A DNA stretch of 64,000 nucleotides from Phenylobacterium sp. GTDB taxonomy: Bacteria; Pseudomonadota; Alphaproteobacteria; Caulobacterales; Caulobacteraceae. A program made the translations under genes and the position numbers. The stretch lies in NCBI GenBank assembly GCA_018001015.1, contig JAGNIV010000014.1, positions 1 through 64,000 on the forward strand, written 5' to 3'. Positions 1-8,335 of the stretch are shown piece by piece (the stretch's first letter is position 1; each line of letters begins with the position of its first letter). The notes below the pieces were generated by a model that saw only the letters and a program-made list of their open reading frames with translations, searched no databases and had not been told where the DNA came from.

Positions 1-58
1 AGACGACATACGTGGTAGCGTAGCGTCTCGTGGGCTCGGAGATGTGTAGAAGAGACGG
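1..58. other. Residual Illumina/Nextera adapter (not genomic)
   Basis: Bases 25-58 match the Nextera read-2 transposase adapter at 32 of 34 positions (differences at 49 and 57), including the mosaic end at 40-58. Bases 1-16 match the end of the P7 oligonucleotide at 13 of 16 positions, and the eight bases at 17-24 occupy the i7 index slot. The order P7 tail, index, adapter, mosaic end is that of a tagmentation library molecule, so this is untrimmed sequencing adapter at a contig end. Genomic sequence starts at about 59. Confidence 0.93.
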
Positions 59-835
59 GCCCTGGCCTACCTGGCCGGCGTCTACAGCCTCTACCTGCTG
101 TATCTGGGCCTGCCCAAGCTGATGAAATCCGCGCCCGGCAAGACGGCGGCCTATGTGGTGCTGGCCGTGGGCGCCGCGATCCTCATCAACCTGGTGGTCA
201 CCGCGGTGATCCAGCCCATCACGCGGATGGGCGAAGATCTCGGCGCCGCCGCAACGGTGACGGTTCCCGCCGCGCGGAGCGGGGCCGGCGAGATGGCGAA
301 GCTGAAGGCTGCGGGCGAGCAGATCGCCGCGGCCTCCGAGCGGGCGCGGAGCACCGAACCCACCGACCCTGAGGTTTTGAAGACCTTCCTGCCGCCCAGC
401 GTGGCCGGTTACCCGCGCACGGCGCTGCGGGCCGGCAGTGTGGGGACGAGCGGCGGCGCGGGCGCCTCGGCCGAGGCCAGCTACGCCCGGGGCGATGGGA
501 CCTTCACCCTCACCATCACAGATCTGGGGGAAGCCGGCGCCCTGGCCGGGATCGCCACGGCCTTCAACGTGCAGTCCTCGACCGAAAGCGGGCGACGCTA
601 TGACCGGATCGGCCAGACGCCCGAGGGGCGGATGAGCACCGAGTCCTACGATAGCGCCTCGAAGCACGGCAGCTACGGCGTGCTGGTCGCCGAACGCTTC
701 ATGGTCCAGGCCGAGGGCGACGCGGTCCCGATGGCCAGCCTGAAGGCGGCGGTGACGGGGATCGACGGGGCGCGCTTGCAGGTGCTGGCGAACCCTAGGC
801 CTGCCCCAGATAAACCCGTTCCGCCCGCGGGCTGA
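59..835 (+). CDS. Yip1-family inner membrane protein, 5'-truncated
   Basis: The reading frame is open from the end of the adapter at 59, so the N-terminus is missing; the first internal ATG at 122 is not the true start. The visible protein begins with a membrane segment rich in Tyr and Leu (GVYSLYLLYLGLPKLMK) followed by a second hydrophobic helix, a pattern typical of the last helices of Yip1-domain proteins. A polar C-terminal domain of roughly 190 residues follows, probably outside the membrane. The Yip1 call rests on the helix pattern only. The last 41 bases overlap the 3' end of the convergent alr gene. Confidence 0.7.
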   Translation, partial: ALAYLAGVYSLYLLYLGLPKLMKSAPGKTAAYVVLAVGAAILINLVVTAVIQPITRMGEDLGAAATVTVPAARSGAGEMAKLKAAGEQIAAASERARSTEPTDPEVLKTFLPPSVAGYPRTALRAGSVGTSGGAGASAEASYARGDGTFTLTITDLGEAGALAGIATAFNVQSSTESGRRYDRIGQTPEGRMSTESYDSASKHGSYGVLVAERFMVQAEGDAVPMASLKAAVTGIDGARLQVLANPRPAPDKPVPPAG

Positions 836-1889
836 GCCGCACCAGGCATTCGTGGGCCACGGTGCCGGCGGCGGCGGCGAGGTCGTCGATATGGGCGTTG
901 GGGCCCATGAGCTCGACCATCTGGCCGGGACTGGCGGGCGTGTCGCCGATATCGAGCAGGATCAGGTCCATGGTGACGATCAGGAACGGCCGCGAGGCGC
1001 CGGCGAACCAGCCCTGGCCATTTTGCTTGGCGGCGCGGATCAGGCCGTCGGCATAGCCGGCGGCGACCACGGCGACGCGGGTTGGGCGCGAGACGATGCG
1101 GCTGGAGCCATAGCCGACGGTCTCGCCGGCCTGGATGTTGCGGATGTCGAGGATGGGGGCCTCGAAGGTCGCCACCGCCTTCAGCCGCGGATCGGGGCGC
1201 TCTTCCGGCCCGCCGCCATAGAGGCTGACGCCCGGGCGGACCATGTCGAAGCGATAGTCCTCGCCGAGGAAGATGCCGGCCGAGGCCGCGAAGCTGGCCC
1301 GCGCGCCGGGGAACAGCTTGCGGGCGGCGACGAAGCGTTCGAGCTGGCGGCCATTGCGCGGATCGCGCGGTTCGGGCGCCGAGCCCAGGTGGCTCATCAC
1401 CAGGCCGATGTTCAGGTGGCTCAGCCGGTCGCCGGACTGGGCCAGGGCCTGGGTCTGATCGGGGGTGACGCCCTGGCGGTTCATGCCGGTGTCGATGTGC
1501 AGCGCGACCGGCAGGGCGCGGCCCAGGCTCGCGGCGAAGCTGCCGGCGGCCTCCACCTGGGGCACGCTGGTGAGGGAAGGGGTGAGATCGGCCGCGACCA
1601 GACGCGGGCCGGTCCCGGCCGTCATGCCGTCCAGCACATAGATGGTCGCCGGCCGCTCCGGACCGAGCGCGGCGCGCAGGGCCTCACCTTCCGTCAGACG
1701 CGCGACGAAGAAGCTGCGGGCGCCCTCAGCCCACAGACGGCGACAGATCGGGCCGGCGCCCAGGCCATAGCCATCGCCCTTCACCACCGGCGCGGACTCC
1801 GCGCCCGGCGCCTGGGCGCGCAGGACGCGGTAGTTGTGAGCCAGCGCGTCGAGGTCGACGGTCAGGCGCGCGGAGGAAGGGAGAGCCAT
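795..1889 (-). CDS. alr: Alanine racemase
   Basis: PLP-dependent racemase converting L-alanine to D-alanine for peptidoglycan, cytoplasmic. The 364-residue length is normal. The N-terminal barrel carries the PLP lysine at K37 in VVKGDGYG (more usual VVKANAYG), and the C-terminal domain has the catalytic-tyrosine motif VGYGSSRI near residue 260 and the SLYGG segment. The ATG at 1889 is preceded by GGGAG at a suitable distance. It lies 54 bp downstream of dnaB on the same strand and may be co-transcribed with it. The 3' end overlaps the Yip1-family gene by 41 bp tail to tail, which is longer than usual. Confidence 0.93.
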   Translation of the reverse strand: MALPSSARLTVDLDALAHNYRVLRAQAPGAESAPVVKGDGYGLGAGPICRRLWAEGARSFFVARLTEGEALRAALGPERPATIYVLDGMTAGTGPRLVAADLTPSLTSVPQVEAAGSFAASLGRALPVALHIDTGMNRQGVTPDQTQALAQSGDRLSHLNIGLVMSHLGSAPEPRDPRNGRQLERFVAARKLFPGARASFAASAGIFLGEDYRFDMVRPGVSLYGGGPEERPDPRLKAVATFEAPILDIRNIQAGETVGYGSSRIVSRPTRVAVVAAGYADGLIRAAKQNGQGWFAGASRPFLIVTMDLILLDIGDTPASPGQMVELMGPNAHIDDLAAAAGTVAHECLVRLSPRAERVYLGQA

Positions 1890-1943
1890 TGGCGCTCCCT
1901 TAGAGCCTAGGCCGGGCGAGGGAAAGCCGGTTCAAGCGCCGGG

Positions 1944-3446
1944 TCAGTCGCGGCTGTGCTGGTCATAGCGGCTGGGGTCGCGGGCCAGGTTTCCGAATTT
2001 GGTCAGGTCGGAGTTGAACGACAGCTTGACGGTGCCGATGGGGCCGTGACGCTGCTTGCCGATGATGACCTCGGCCTGACCGGCCACCTGGTCCATCTGG
2101 TCCTGCCAGGTGAGGTGCTCCGGCGTGCCTTCGCGGGGCTCGGTGCGGGAGAGATAGTACTCCTCGCGGTAGATGAACATCACGCAGTCGGCGTCCTGTT
2201 CGATGGAGCCGGATTCACGAAGGTCGGAGAGCTGGGGTTTCTTGTCTTCCCGGTTCTCCACCTGGCGAGAGAGCTGGGCCAGGGCGATGACCGGGACGGA
2301 GAGCTCCTTGGCCAGGGTCTTCAGGCCTTGGGTGATGGCGCTGACCTCCTGGACCCGGTTATCCACCTTGCCGCCGGGGCCGATGGTGACGAGCTGGAGG
2401 TAGTCCACCACGATCAGGTCCAGACCCACCATGCGCTTCAGGCGCCGCGCGCGGGCGGCCAGCTTGGCCATGGTGATGCCGCCGGTGTCGTCGATGTACA
2501 TCGGCGCGTCCTGGATCTCGAGGGCGGCGTCGCGCACCCGGCCGAACTCCACGGCGTCGATCTCGCCCTTGCGCAGGCGGTCGCCGGAGACGCCCGAGAC
2601 CTCGGCCAGCATACGCATGGCCAGCTGGTCGGCGGACATTTCGAGCTGGAAGAAGGCCACCACGCCGCCGGAGACGGTCTTCTTGGTGCCGTCCGGCTGC
2701 GGTTCCCAGGCGTAGTTGCGGGCCACATGGAAGGCGATGTTCACCGCCAGCGCGCTCTTCCCCATCGAGGGGCGGGCGGCCAGGATCAGCAGGTCGGAAG
2801 GGTGCAGGCCGCCCAGCTTGGCGTCGAGGTCGATCAGGCCGGTGGAGAGGCCGGCCAGGCCCCCGTCGCGGCTATGGGCCTCGGCGGCCATGGTGACGGC
2901 GCCGTGCAGGGCTTCCGACAGGGGTTTGAACCCCTGACTGGCGCCGCCGCTCTCAGCCAGTTGATAGAGCTGCTGCTCGGCCGCCTCGATCTGGTCGCGG
3001 GCCGAAGTCTCCTCGTCGGGCGCGGTGGCCGTCGTGGCGATGTCGCCGCCGATGCGGATCAGGTCGCGGCGCAGGGCCAGGTCGTAGATGGCCCGGGAAT
3101 AGTCGGGAGCGTTGGCGGCGGGCGGGGCGCGGTCCACCAGGTCGGCCAGGTAGCGGATGCCGCCCAGTTCCTCGAAGGCCGGGTCGCGGCCGAACTGCTC
3201 GGCCAGCAGGATCGGTTCGGCCAGCTGCCCCTTGCGGACGTGGGTCTCGATGGCGGCGTAGAGGCGCGCGTGGAAGGGTTCGTAGAAGTGGCGCGCCTGC
3301 AGATAGTCGCCGATCCGCTCAAAGGTGGCGTTGTCATAGAGAACGGCGCCCAGCAGGGCCTGCTCGGCTTCGATGTTGGCCGGGGCGTGGGGGATCGCCG
3401 TGTCGTTGTGGGCGGGGCGGAGATCGAGCGCGGGAACGAGGGCCAT
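1944..3446 (-). CDS. dnaB: Replicative DNA helicase DnaB
   Basis: Hexameric helicase of the replication fork; 500 residues, normal for the family. The N-terminal DnaB domain (about 20-125) contains IEAEQALLGAVLYDN, a linker follows, and the RecA-like C-terminal domain has Walker A ARPSMGKSALA with the lysine at K230, the Walker B-like segment DLIVVDYLQL, and the late motif LSDLRESGSIEQDAD. The start at 3446 has no strong ribosome binding site, but the protein begins in the expected place for DnaB. It lies downstream of the TonB-dependent receptor on the same strand but is separated from it by an intrinsic terminator, so it should have its own promoter in the 3447-3620 gap. Confidence 0.96.
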   Translation of the reverse strand: MALVPALDLRPAHNDTAIPHAPANIEAEQALLGAVLYDNATFERIGDYLQARHFYEPFHARLYAAIETHVRKGQLAEPILLAEQFGRDPAFEELGGIRYLADLVDRAPPAANAPDYSRAIYDLALRRDLIRIGGDIATTATAPDEETSARDQIEAAEQQLYQLAESGGASQGFKPLSEALHGAVTMAAEAHSRDGGLAGLSTGLIDLDAKLGGLHPSDLLILAARPSMGKSALAVNIAFHVARNYAWEPQPDGTKKTVSGGVVAFFQLEMSADQLAMRMLAEVSGVSGDRLRKGEIDAVEFGRVRDAALEIQDAPMYIDDTGGITMAKLAARARRLKRMVGLDLIVVDYLQLVTIGPGGKVDNRVQEVSAITQGLKTLAKELSVPVIALAQLSRQVENREDKKPQLSDLRESGSIEQDADCVMFIYREEYYLSRTEPREGTPEHLTWQDQMDQVAGQAEVIIGKQRHGPIGTVKLSFNSDLTKFGNLARDPSRYDQHSRD

Positions 3447-3620
3447 AGGTTACCGATAGCTTAAGGCCGGCTCCCGAACACTGTGGCGCTGTGCCTTTCG
3501 CACAGGATTCGGACGGCCTGTGGATGACCTCACTCTGAGTAGGGTCCCGACTCGAATCTAACGCATCGGCGCGCCGGACCCAGCCTCAATCCGCAGGCCT
3601 ACGACCGTCTCTGTCGCAGG

Positions 3621-3654
3621 CAAACAAAACGGCGCGGGACCGAGGTCCCGCGCC
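3621..3654 (-). terminator. Intrinsic terminator of the TonB-dependent receptor gene
   Basis: A perfect 10-bp GC-rich stem (3631-3640 with 3645-3654, loop CGAG) is followed on the minus strand by the T-rich tract GTTTTGTTTG (3630 down to 3621). It lies 27 bp past the stop codon of the receptor gene. Few other genes in the window have such a clear intrinsic terminator. The rest of the 3447-3681 gap holds no gene I can support. Confidence 0.88.
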
Positions 3655-3681
3655 GCCGAAGGTCTCAGCCCTGTGGAGCTG

Positions 3682-6090
3682 CTACCACTTGTAGGACAGA
3701 CGGCCGTAGACGAACCGCCCGCCGAAGCCGAAGGGCGAGAACGACGAGAACGGCGCCGCGCCCGATGTGTTGAGGTTCGGGGCGATCTGCAGCGGATAGC
3801 CATCGAACAGGTTGTCGGCCCCGACCGAGACGGTCAGGCCCATGGGGAAGGTGTAGCGGCCTTCCAGATCCACGATGCCTTGCGAGCCGGTGTGGCTGTC
3901 GGCGCTGCCGTCGGCCAGGGTGCCCGGCGAGAGGACGTCGCCGTAGAAGGTGGAGCGCAGGGTCGCGCCCCAGTTCTGCCGCTTCCAGTCACCCTGCAGG
4001 GTCAGCTTGTGCTTGGGGGCGCCGTCCTCGAAGCGCAGCGTCGCCTGGCGGGCGAAGAGCGACACCGGGGTCGGCAGGATGGTGGCCGAGGTGGTGGGGG
4101 ACCGGGTGACGCTGAAGTCGTTGACGTTGCCGGCGGCGGTCAGATCGAAGGTCCCGGCCTGTTCGTCCACGATCTTGTAGTGGGCGACGATGTCCACGCC
4201 CTTGGTGTCGGTGTCCACGCCGTTGATGAAGAAGCGGGCGGCCGAGGCGCCATAGGGCGACAACAGGTCATAGATCACCCGGGCGTTGGTCCCCGGGGCG
4301 GCGGTGGCGCTGCCGGTCAGGGTCTCAGACAGGACGATGCGGTCCTGCACCTTGATCTGATAGGCGTCGACCGTCAGCTCGAAGGCGCCTTTCCGGAAGA
4401 CGAAGCCCAGGGCGTAGTTGTCCGAGGTTTCCGGCTCCAGGGGCTTGCCCCCCAGGGCTCGGCCCACCGGGCTGACCGAAGGATAGGTGCCGGTCTCGAA
4501 GGGCACCCCGTTGATGTAGAGGATCGAGGTGGCGGTGTAGTACTGCTGCTGCAGGGCCGGGGCCCGGAAGCCGGTGGAGACCGAACCGCGGATCGCGAAT
4601 TCCGGCGTGAAGTCGTAGCGGGCGGAGAGCTTGCCGGTCGTGTTGCCGCCGAAGTCCGAATAGTCCTCGTAGCGCACGGCGGCCGAGGCCGAGAGCTTCT
4701 CGGTCAGGTTGCCTTCCAGGTCCAGATAGACGCCGACGGCGTCGCGATCGACATCGACGATGTTGGAGGGGGTGAAGCCGGTGAAGCCGCGCGATCCCAG
4801 GGCCAGGGTGGTGAACGGGCCGCGGATGTAGGAGCCGGGCTCGCCGGGGTTGATCTTGTAGTTCTCGCGGCGGGCTTCGAGGCCGAAGGCGACGTTCAGA
4901 GGCTTCACCAGCCCGACCTCGACCTCGCGGCTGAAGTCGGCGCCGAAGACGGCTTGGTCATAGGTCAGGCCGCCGGCCTGGAACGAGGTGGGGGAGGTCG
5001 GCCCGAGCGACGGGTTGAGAGTGTGCTGGACACCGAAGTCGATGTCGTTCTTGCCGTAGACCAGGTTCAGGTCGACGTTGAAGCCGGCCCATTCACCCTT
5101 GATGCCGACCCCGGCGCTGTTGTCCTCGGTGTCGGTGGTGATCAGCGGCAGGTAGCCGTTTGGATAGACCGCGAGGATGTTCTGCGTGGCGTCGGTGGGC
5201 AGACGGTAGGTGGCCGCCGAGGAGGCGTCGCGGTGCTCGTAGCCGTACCAACCGTAGAGGTTCCAGTTATCGCCCAGCGGCTTGCCCGCGTTGGCGTAGA
5301 AGGTCAGGTCGTCGGCGTCGCCGTCGCCGAAGCGCGAGGTGACGCGGACCGGGGTGACGCGCGGATCGACGTCGCTGCGGTTGGTGTTCTCACGCGTACG
5401 GTATTCCGCCGACAGGGTCAGGAAGCCGTCGCCCAGCAGGTTCAGGCCCTGCCAGCCCGAGACCGTGGTGGTCTGGCCGTCGGTGAGGTCGCGCGTGCCG
5501 CCGTAGAACCCGTCGAAGCTGGTGACGTATCCGCCGGTGGTGACCGACAGGCCGCCGCCGCTGCTGGCCTCGCGCAGGCGCATGTTGATGACGCCGGCGA
5601 TGGCGTCGGAACCGTATTGCGCCGACGCTCCGTCCCGCAGGACCTCGATCCGCTCAATGGCGGTGGAAGGGATGGCGTTGAGGTCGACGGCGGCCGAACC
5701 GCGGCCCACCGAACCATTGGTGTTCACCAGGGCGGTCGCGTGGCGGCGCGTGCCGTTCACCAGGACCAGGGTCTGGTCGGGGCCTTGGCCGCGCAGGGTG
5801 GCCGGGCGGATGGTGTCGGTGCCGTCGGTGTTGGACGGCCGCGGGAAGTTGATGGACGGCACCGTGGTGGCCAGAGCGGTGGCGAGCTCAGTGGTGCCCC
5901 GCTGCTGCAGGGTCCCGGTGGTGATGACGTCGACGGGCGCCAGGGTCTCCAGTCGTGTCCGGCCGACAGCGCGGGTGCCGGTGACGACGAATTCCTCGAC
6001 CTCAGTGTCGGCGGCGGGTTGGGCGGCGGCGACGCCTGCCCAGAGACTGGCGGCCGAAGCCGCGGCGAAGAGCAGTGAGCGGTAGTGCAT
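3682..6090 (-). CDS. TonB-dependent outer-membrane receptor
   Basis: Energy-dependent outer-membrane transporter; the ligand cannot be told from sequence. ATG at 6090 is chosen over the upstream in-frame ATG at 6144 because AAGGGGG lies just before it and the protein then starts with a clean signal peptide (MHYRSLLFAAASAASLWAG, cleavage near AAAQ). A TonB-box-like stretch EVEEFVVTG comes next, then the plug domain (about 40-160) with the typical segments VLVNGTRRH and IERIEVLRDGASAQYG, then the 22-strand barrel ending in FVYGRLSYKW, an aromatic/charged C-terminus. Length (802 aa) is normal. A well-formed terminator follows, so it appears monocistronic. Confidence 0.93.
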   Translation of the reverse strand: MHYRSLLFAAASAASLWAGVAAAQPAADTEVEEFVVTGTRAVGRTRLETLAPVDVITTGTLQQRGTTELATALATTVPSINFPRPSNTDGTDTIRPATLRGQGPDQTLVLVNGTRRHATALVNTNGSVGRGSAAVDLNAIPSTAIERIEVLRDGASAQYGSDAIAGVINMRLREASSGGGLSVTTGGYVTSFDGFYGGTRDLTDGQTTTVSGWQGLNLLGDGFLTLSAEYRTRENTNRSDVDPRVTPVRVTSRFGDGDADDLTFYANAGKPLGDNWNLYGWYGYEHRDASSAATYRLPTDATQNILAVYPNGYLPLITTDTEDNSAGVGIKGEWAGFNVDLNLVYGKNDIDFGVQHTLNPSLGPTSPTSFQAGGLTYDQAVFGADFSREVEVGLVKPLNVAFGLEARRENYKINPGEPGSYIRGPFTTLALGSRGFTGFTPSNIVDVDRDAVGVYLDLEGNLTEKLSASAAVRYEDYSDFGGNTTGKLSARYDFTPEFAIRGSVSTGFRAPALQQQYYTATSILYINGVPFETGTYPSVSPVGRALGGKPLEPETSDNYALGFVFRKGAFELTVDAYQIKVQDRIVLSETLTGSATAAPGTNARVIYDLLSPYGASAARFFINGVDTDTKGVDIVAHYKIVDEQAGTFDLTAAGNVNDFSVTRSPTTSATILPTPVSLFARQATLRFEDGAPKHKLTLQGDWKRQNWGATLRSTFYGDVLSPGTLADGSADSHTGSQGIVDLEGRYTFPMGLTVSVGADNLFDGYPLQIAPNLNTSGAAPFSSFSPFGFGGRFVYGRLSYKW

Positions 6091-6189
6091 GAGTGGGCCC
6101 CCTTGGCCATGCCCCAGGTCTTGAGTGGCCCAGGTTCTGCCCAATTAGGGAGCGCCGCCGCCTCTGAAAATGACAAATTTACAACGCAA

Positions 6190-6223
6190 ACGCAAAAACG
6201 GCGCGGAACCGGAGTTCCGCGCC
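6190..6223 (-). terminator. Intrinsic terminator of the rpsF-rpsR-rplI operon
   Basis: A perfect 10-bp stem (6200-6209 with 6214-6223, loop CGGA) is followed on the minus strand by GTTTTTGCGT. It sits 29 bp beyond the rplI stop. Its sequence closely resembles the receptor terminator at 3621-3654, with the same GGCGCGG stem base and tetraloop arrangement. Confidence 0.88.
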
Positions 6224-6251
6224 GCCTTTGGACGAGATGTCGCGGTGGAGC

Positions 6252-6836
6252 TTAGCTCTCGACGTAGTCGCCTTCGTGCGAACCGGCGCCGCCGGCCAGC
6301 ATGTCCTGGGCGGCTTCCTCGGCCGCAACGCGATCTTCCTCGAACTGCGAGTTGACCACGTCTTCGCCACGGGCTTGGCGCTCGGCCTCGTCCTGGCTGC
6401 GGGCGATGTTCAGGGTGACCGAGACGATGACTTCAGCGTGCAGGACGACCTTCACCGGGTGGAGACCCAGGGTCTTGATCGGCTTGTCGAGGGCCACCAT
6501 CGAGCGTTCCAGCTTGCCGCCGGCCGCATTGACGATGTCGGCGACGTCACGGCCGGAGACCGAACCGTAGAGCTGGCCGCTTTCGCCAGCCTGACGGATC
6601 AGGACATAGGACGTGCCGTCCAGGTTCTCGCCGGTCTTGGCGGCCTGTTCCTTGGCCTTCTGGTTGCGGGCCTCGATATCGGCGCGCTGGCCTTCGAAGA
6701 CCTTCAGATTGGCGGCGTTGGCGCGGAGCGCCTTTTGACGGGGCAGGAGGTAGTTGCGCGCGTAGCCGTCCTTGACGGTGACCACATCGCCCAGAAGACC
6801 CTTGCCTTCGACGCGTTCGAGCAGAATGACTTTCAT
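6252..6836 (-). CDS. rplI: 50S ribosomal protein L9
   Basis: Large-subunit protein binding 23S rRNA. The N-terminal domain MKVILLERVEGKGLLGDVVTVKDG is diagnostic (KV.LLE....LG..G..V.VK.G), with YARNYLLPR following, then the long connecting helix and the C-terminal rRNA-binding domain. At 194 residues it is about 45 longer than the usual 149; the excess is an acidic Ala/Glu-rich C-terminal tail, which is expected in this group. It is the last gene of the rpsF-rpsR-rplI operon, 13 bp after rpsR, and is followed by a terminator. Confidence 0.97.
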   Translation of the reverse strand: MKVILLERVEGKGLLGDVVTVKDGYARNYLLPRQKALRANAANLKVFEGQRADIEARNQKAKEQAAKTGENLDGTSYVLIRQAGESGQLYGSVSGRDVADIVNAAGGKLERSMVALDKPIKTLGLHPVKVVLHAEVIVSVTLNIARSQDEAERQARGEDVVNSQFEEDRVAAEEAAQDMLAGGAGSHEGDYVES

Positions 6837-6849
6837 GTGCCTGTGCTCC

Positions 6850-7128
6850 CTACTTCACGACGTAGGGGAGGAGGGCGAGGAAGCGGGCGCGCTTGATGGC
6901 CTTGGCCAGTTCGCGTTGCTTCTTGGCCGACACCGCGGTGATGCGCGAGGGCACGATCTTGCCGCGCTCGGAGACGTAACGCTGCAGCAGCTTCACGTCC
7001 TTGTAGTCGATCTTCGGCGCGCCGGCGCCCGAGAACGGGCAAACCTTGCGGCGACGGAAGAAGGGGCGGCGCGCGCCACCCGCGGCGGGGGCGCCGGCGG
7101 TGGTGGCTTCGGAGGTTTCGTCGGTCAT
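6850..7128 (-). CDS. rpsR: 30S ribosomal protein S18
   Basis: Small-subunit protein that pairs with S6 on 16S rRNA. The core is unmistakable: [11 protein letters not shown], then [19 protein letters not shown] and the C-terminal helix ending [12 protein letters not shown]. The N-terminal 20 residues are Ala/Gly/Thr-rich and variable. It is the middle gene of the S6-S18-L9 operon, 18 bp after rpsF. Confidence 0.97.
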   Translation of the reverse strand: MTDETSEATTAGAPAAGGARRPFFRRRKVCPFSGAGAPKIDYKDVKLLQRYVSERGKIVPSRITAVSAKKQRELAKAIKRARFLALLPYVVK

Positions 7129-7146
7129 CTGATGATCCTCCCTTTC

Positions 7147-7518
7147 TTAAGCTTGGAAGCTGTCTTCGCGGCGCGGTTCGCGCTCACGATCACGGTCGCG
7201 ACGGGCCAGGACCGGCGAGAGTTCGAGGTCGAGCTCTTCGACGCGGACCGTCAGGGTGCGCAGCACGTCTTCATTGAGAGACAGCTGGCGCTCCATTTCC
7301 TTCACCGCCGGCGCCGGGGCGTCGATGGCGAGCAGGGAATAGTGGCCCTTGCGGTTCTTCTTGATGCGATAGGTCAGGTTGCGAAGGCCCCAGTACTCGA
7401 TCTTCGCGACCACGCCGCCACCCTCTTCGATGAGGGCCTTGATCTGGTCATTGAGGGCTTCGGCTTGTTGCGGCGAGATATCCTGCCGCGAGATAACGAC
7501 GTGCTCGTAGAGCGCCAT
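7147..7518 (-). CDS. rpsF: 30S ribosomal protein S6
   Basis: S6 binds S18 and the central domain of 16S rRNA. The protein begins [15 protein letters not shown], the standard S6 N-terminus, and carries the conserved stretch [23 protein letters not shown] at 7518 is preferred to the upstream in-frame start at 7587 because AAGGAAA precedes it and the extra 23 residues do not resemble S6. At 123 residues it is of usual length, with a charged Arg-rich tail. It is the first gene of the rpsF-rpsR-rplI operon; a leader hairpin at 7549-7573 may allow autoregulation. Confidence 0.96.
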   Translation of the reverse strand: MALYEHVVISRQDISPQQAEALNDQIKALIEEGGGVVAKIEYWGLRNLTYRIKKNRKGHYSLLAIDAPAPAVKEMERQLSLNEDVLRTLTVRVEELDLELSPVLARRDRDREREPRREDSFQA

Positions 7519-7548
7519 ATTTTCCTTCTTCCGTTGTGGAGGCGGCGC

Positions 7549-7573
7549 TTTCGTCGGCGGAAGTCCGGCGAAA
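7549..7573 (-). promoter_or_regulatory. rpsF leader hairpin, possible S6:S18 autoregulatory element
   Basis: On the minus strand, 31-55 bases before the rpsF start, the arms TTTCG and CGAAA enclose a short inner stem (GGA/TCC) with unpaired bases including CCG-type triplets. Leader hairpins with an exposed CCG that bind the S6:S18 complex are known upstream of rpsF in many bacteria. The match here is by eye only and the fold has not been computed. Confidence 0.3.
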
Positions 7574-7593
7574 ACGATGGATCTCAATGCGGC

Positions 7594-7618
7594 GCGCGGG
7601 AGGTTCCCGCGCCTTTTA
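7594..7618 (+). terminator. Plus-strand terminator-like hairpin in the rpsF leader region
   Basis: An 8-bp GC-rich stem (7594-7601 with 7605-7612, loop GGT) is followed by CTTTTA on the plus strand. No plus-strand gene lies just upstream, so it could block antisense transcripts into this region or act as a hairpin in the minus-strand leader. The T tract is short. Confidence 0.35.
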
Positions 7619-7661
7619 CGTTCCGACTTGAGACCGCCGTCCGTGAAGAGGCGGGCAGATA

Positions 7662-7694
7662 CGGGAAAAGCGGTTGTTTCGCAAGCTTTTCCCG
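7662..7694 (-). terminator. Perfect hairpin after the peroxiredoxin gene, likely terminator
   Basis: Arms CGGGAAAAGC (7662-7671) and GCTTTTCCCG (7685-7694) pair perfectly with a 13-base loop, starting 7 bp past the peroxiredoxin stop. There is no long T tract beyond the stem, though the distal arm holds TTTT. It probably separates this gene from the downstream rpsF operon. Confidence 0.5.
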
Positions 7695-7701
7695 CTCGCG
7701 A

Positions 7702-8265
7702 CTACTTCCTCTGCTTGGCCTTCCAGGCCTTCAGGGCGGTGAGCGTCTGGTTGACGTGGTCGTCGGCCTTCAGGTTGTCGTAGGCCAGCAGCACCGTGCC
7801 ATCCGGGGCGATGACGTAGGAGGTGCGGGCCGAAAGGTCGGTTGGGGCCTTGATGCCGGCGACCTTCAGCGGCGCGTCATAGGTCTTGGCGATCTTGGCG
7901 CCGGGATCGGCGGCGACGGGGAACTTGCCGCCGCAGGTCGCGGTGTCGGCGGAGAACTCGGCCAGGCGCTCGACCTTGCCGGCGGTGATCCCGATCAGGG
8001 TGGCGCCCTGGGCCTTGAAATCGTCAGCCGCCTCGGAGAACAGGTGGGCCTCAAGGTTGCAGCCGCCGGTATAGGCCGAGGGGAAGAAGTACATCACCAC
8101 GGGCCCCTTCTTGCGGGCCGCGGCCATGTCGAAGGTGAAGGGCTTGCCCGCAAGGAAGGCCTGGGCCTTGAAGTCTGGCGCCTTGGAGCCCACGGCGAGG
8201 TCGGCGAGGGCGGGCGTGGCCGCTGTGACGGCGGCCAGGGCGGCGATGGCGAAAAGGCGTGTCAT
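7702..8265 (-). CDS. Exported peroxiredoxin (AhpC/TSA family)
   Basis: Thiol peroxidase of thioredoxin fold that would reduce peroxides. ATG at 8265 gives a clear signal peptide (MTRLFAIAALAAVTAATPA, cleavage near ALA-D), so the protein is probably periplasmic; the longer frame to 8403 overlaps purC and has no export signal. The fold starts with VGSKAPDF. The peroxidatic cysteine is C69 in FPSAYTGGCN, corresponding to the usual P-x-x-x-T-x-x-C motif, and C111 is a possible resolving cysteine. At 187 residues it is near the usual length. It diverges from purC, with about 70 bp between the starts. Confidence 0.88.
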   Translation of the reverse strand: MTRLFAIAALAAVTAATPALADLAVGSKAPDFKAQAFLAGKPFTFDMAAARKKGPVVMYFFPSAYTGGCNLEAHLFSEAADDFKAQGATLIGITAGKVERLAEFSADTATCGGKFPVAADPGAKIAKTYDAPLKVAGIKAPTDLSARTSYVIAPDGTVLLAYDNLKADDHVNQTLTALKAWKAKQRK

Positions 8266-8335
8266 GGGGCGTTTCTCCGAGGTTCGGTGATCATACGAAC
8301 TGGACGGCGCTTTGTCTTCGCAGCATAGCGAGACA

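Noticed and set aside
3673-6078. 801-codon open frame opposite the TonB-dependent receptor
   Set aside because: Shadow of the real gene in GC-rich DNA; low-complexity Gly/Val/Ala/Asp-rich translation with no domain. The same applies to long opposite-strand frames at 852-1910, 1956-3464, 15356-16900, 21543-22826, 35487-36872, 53891-55312 and 60770-61948.
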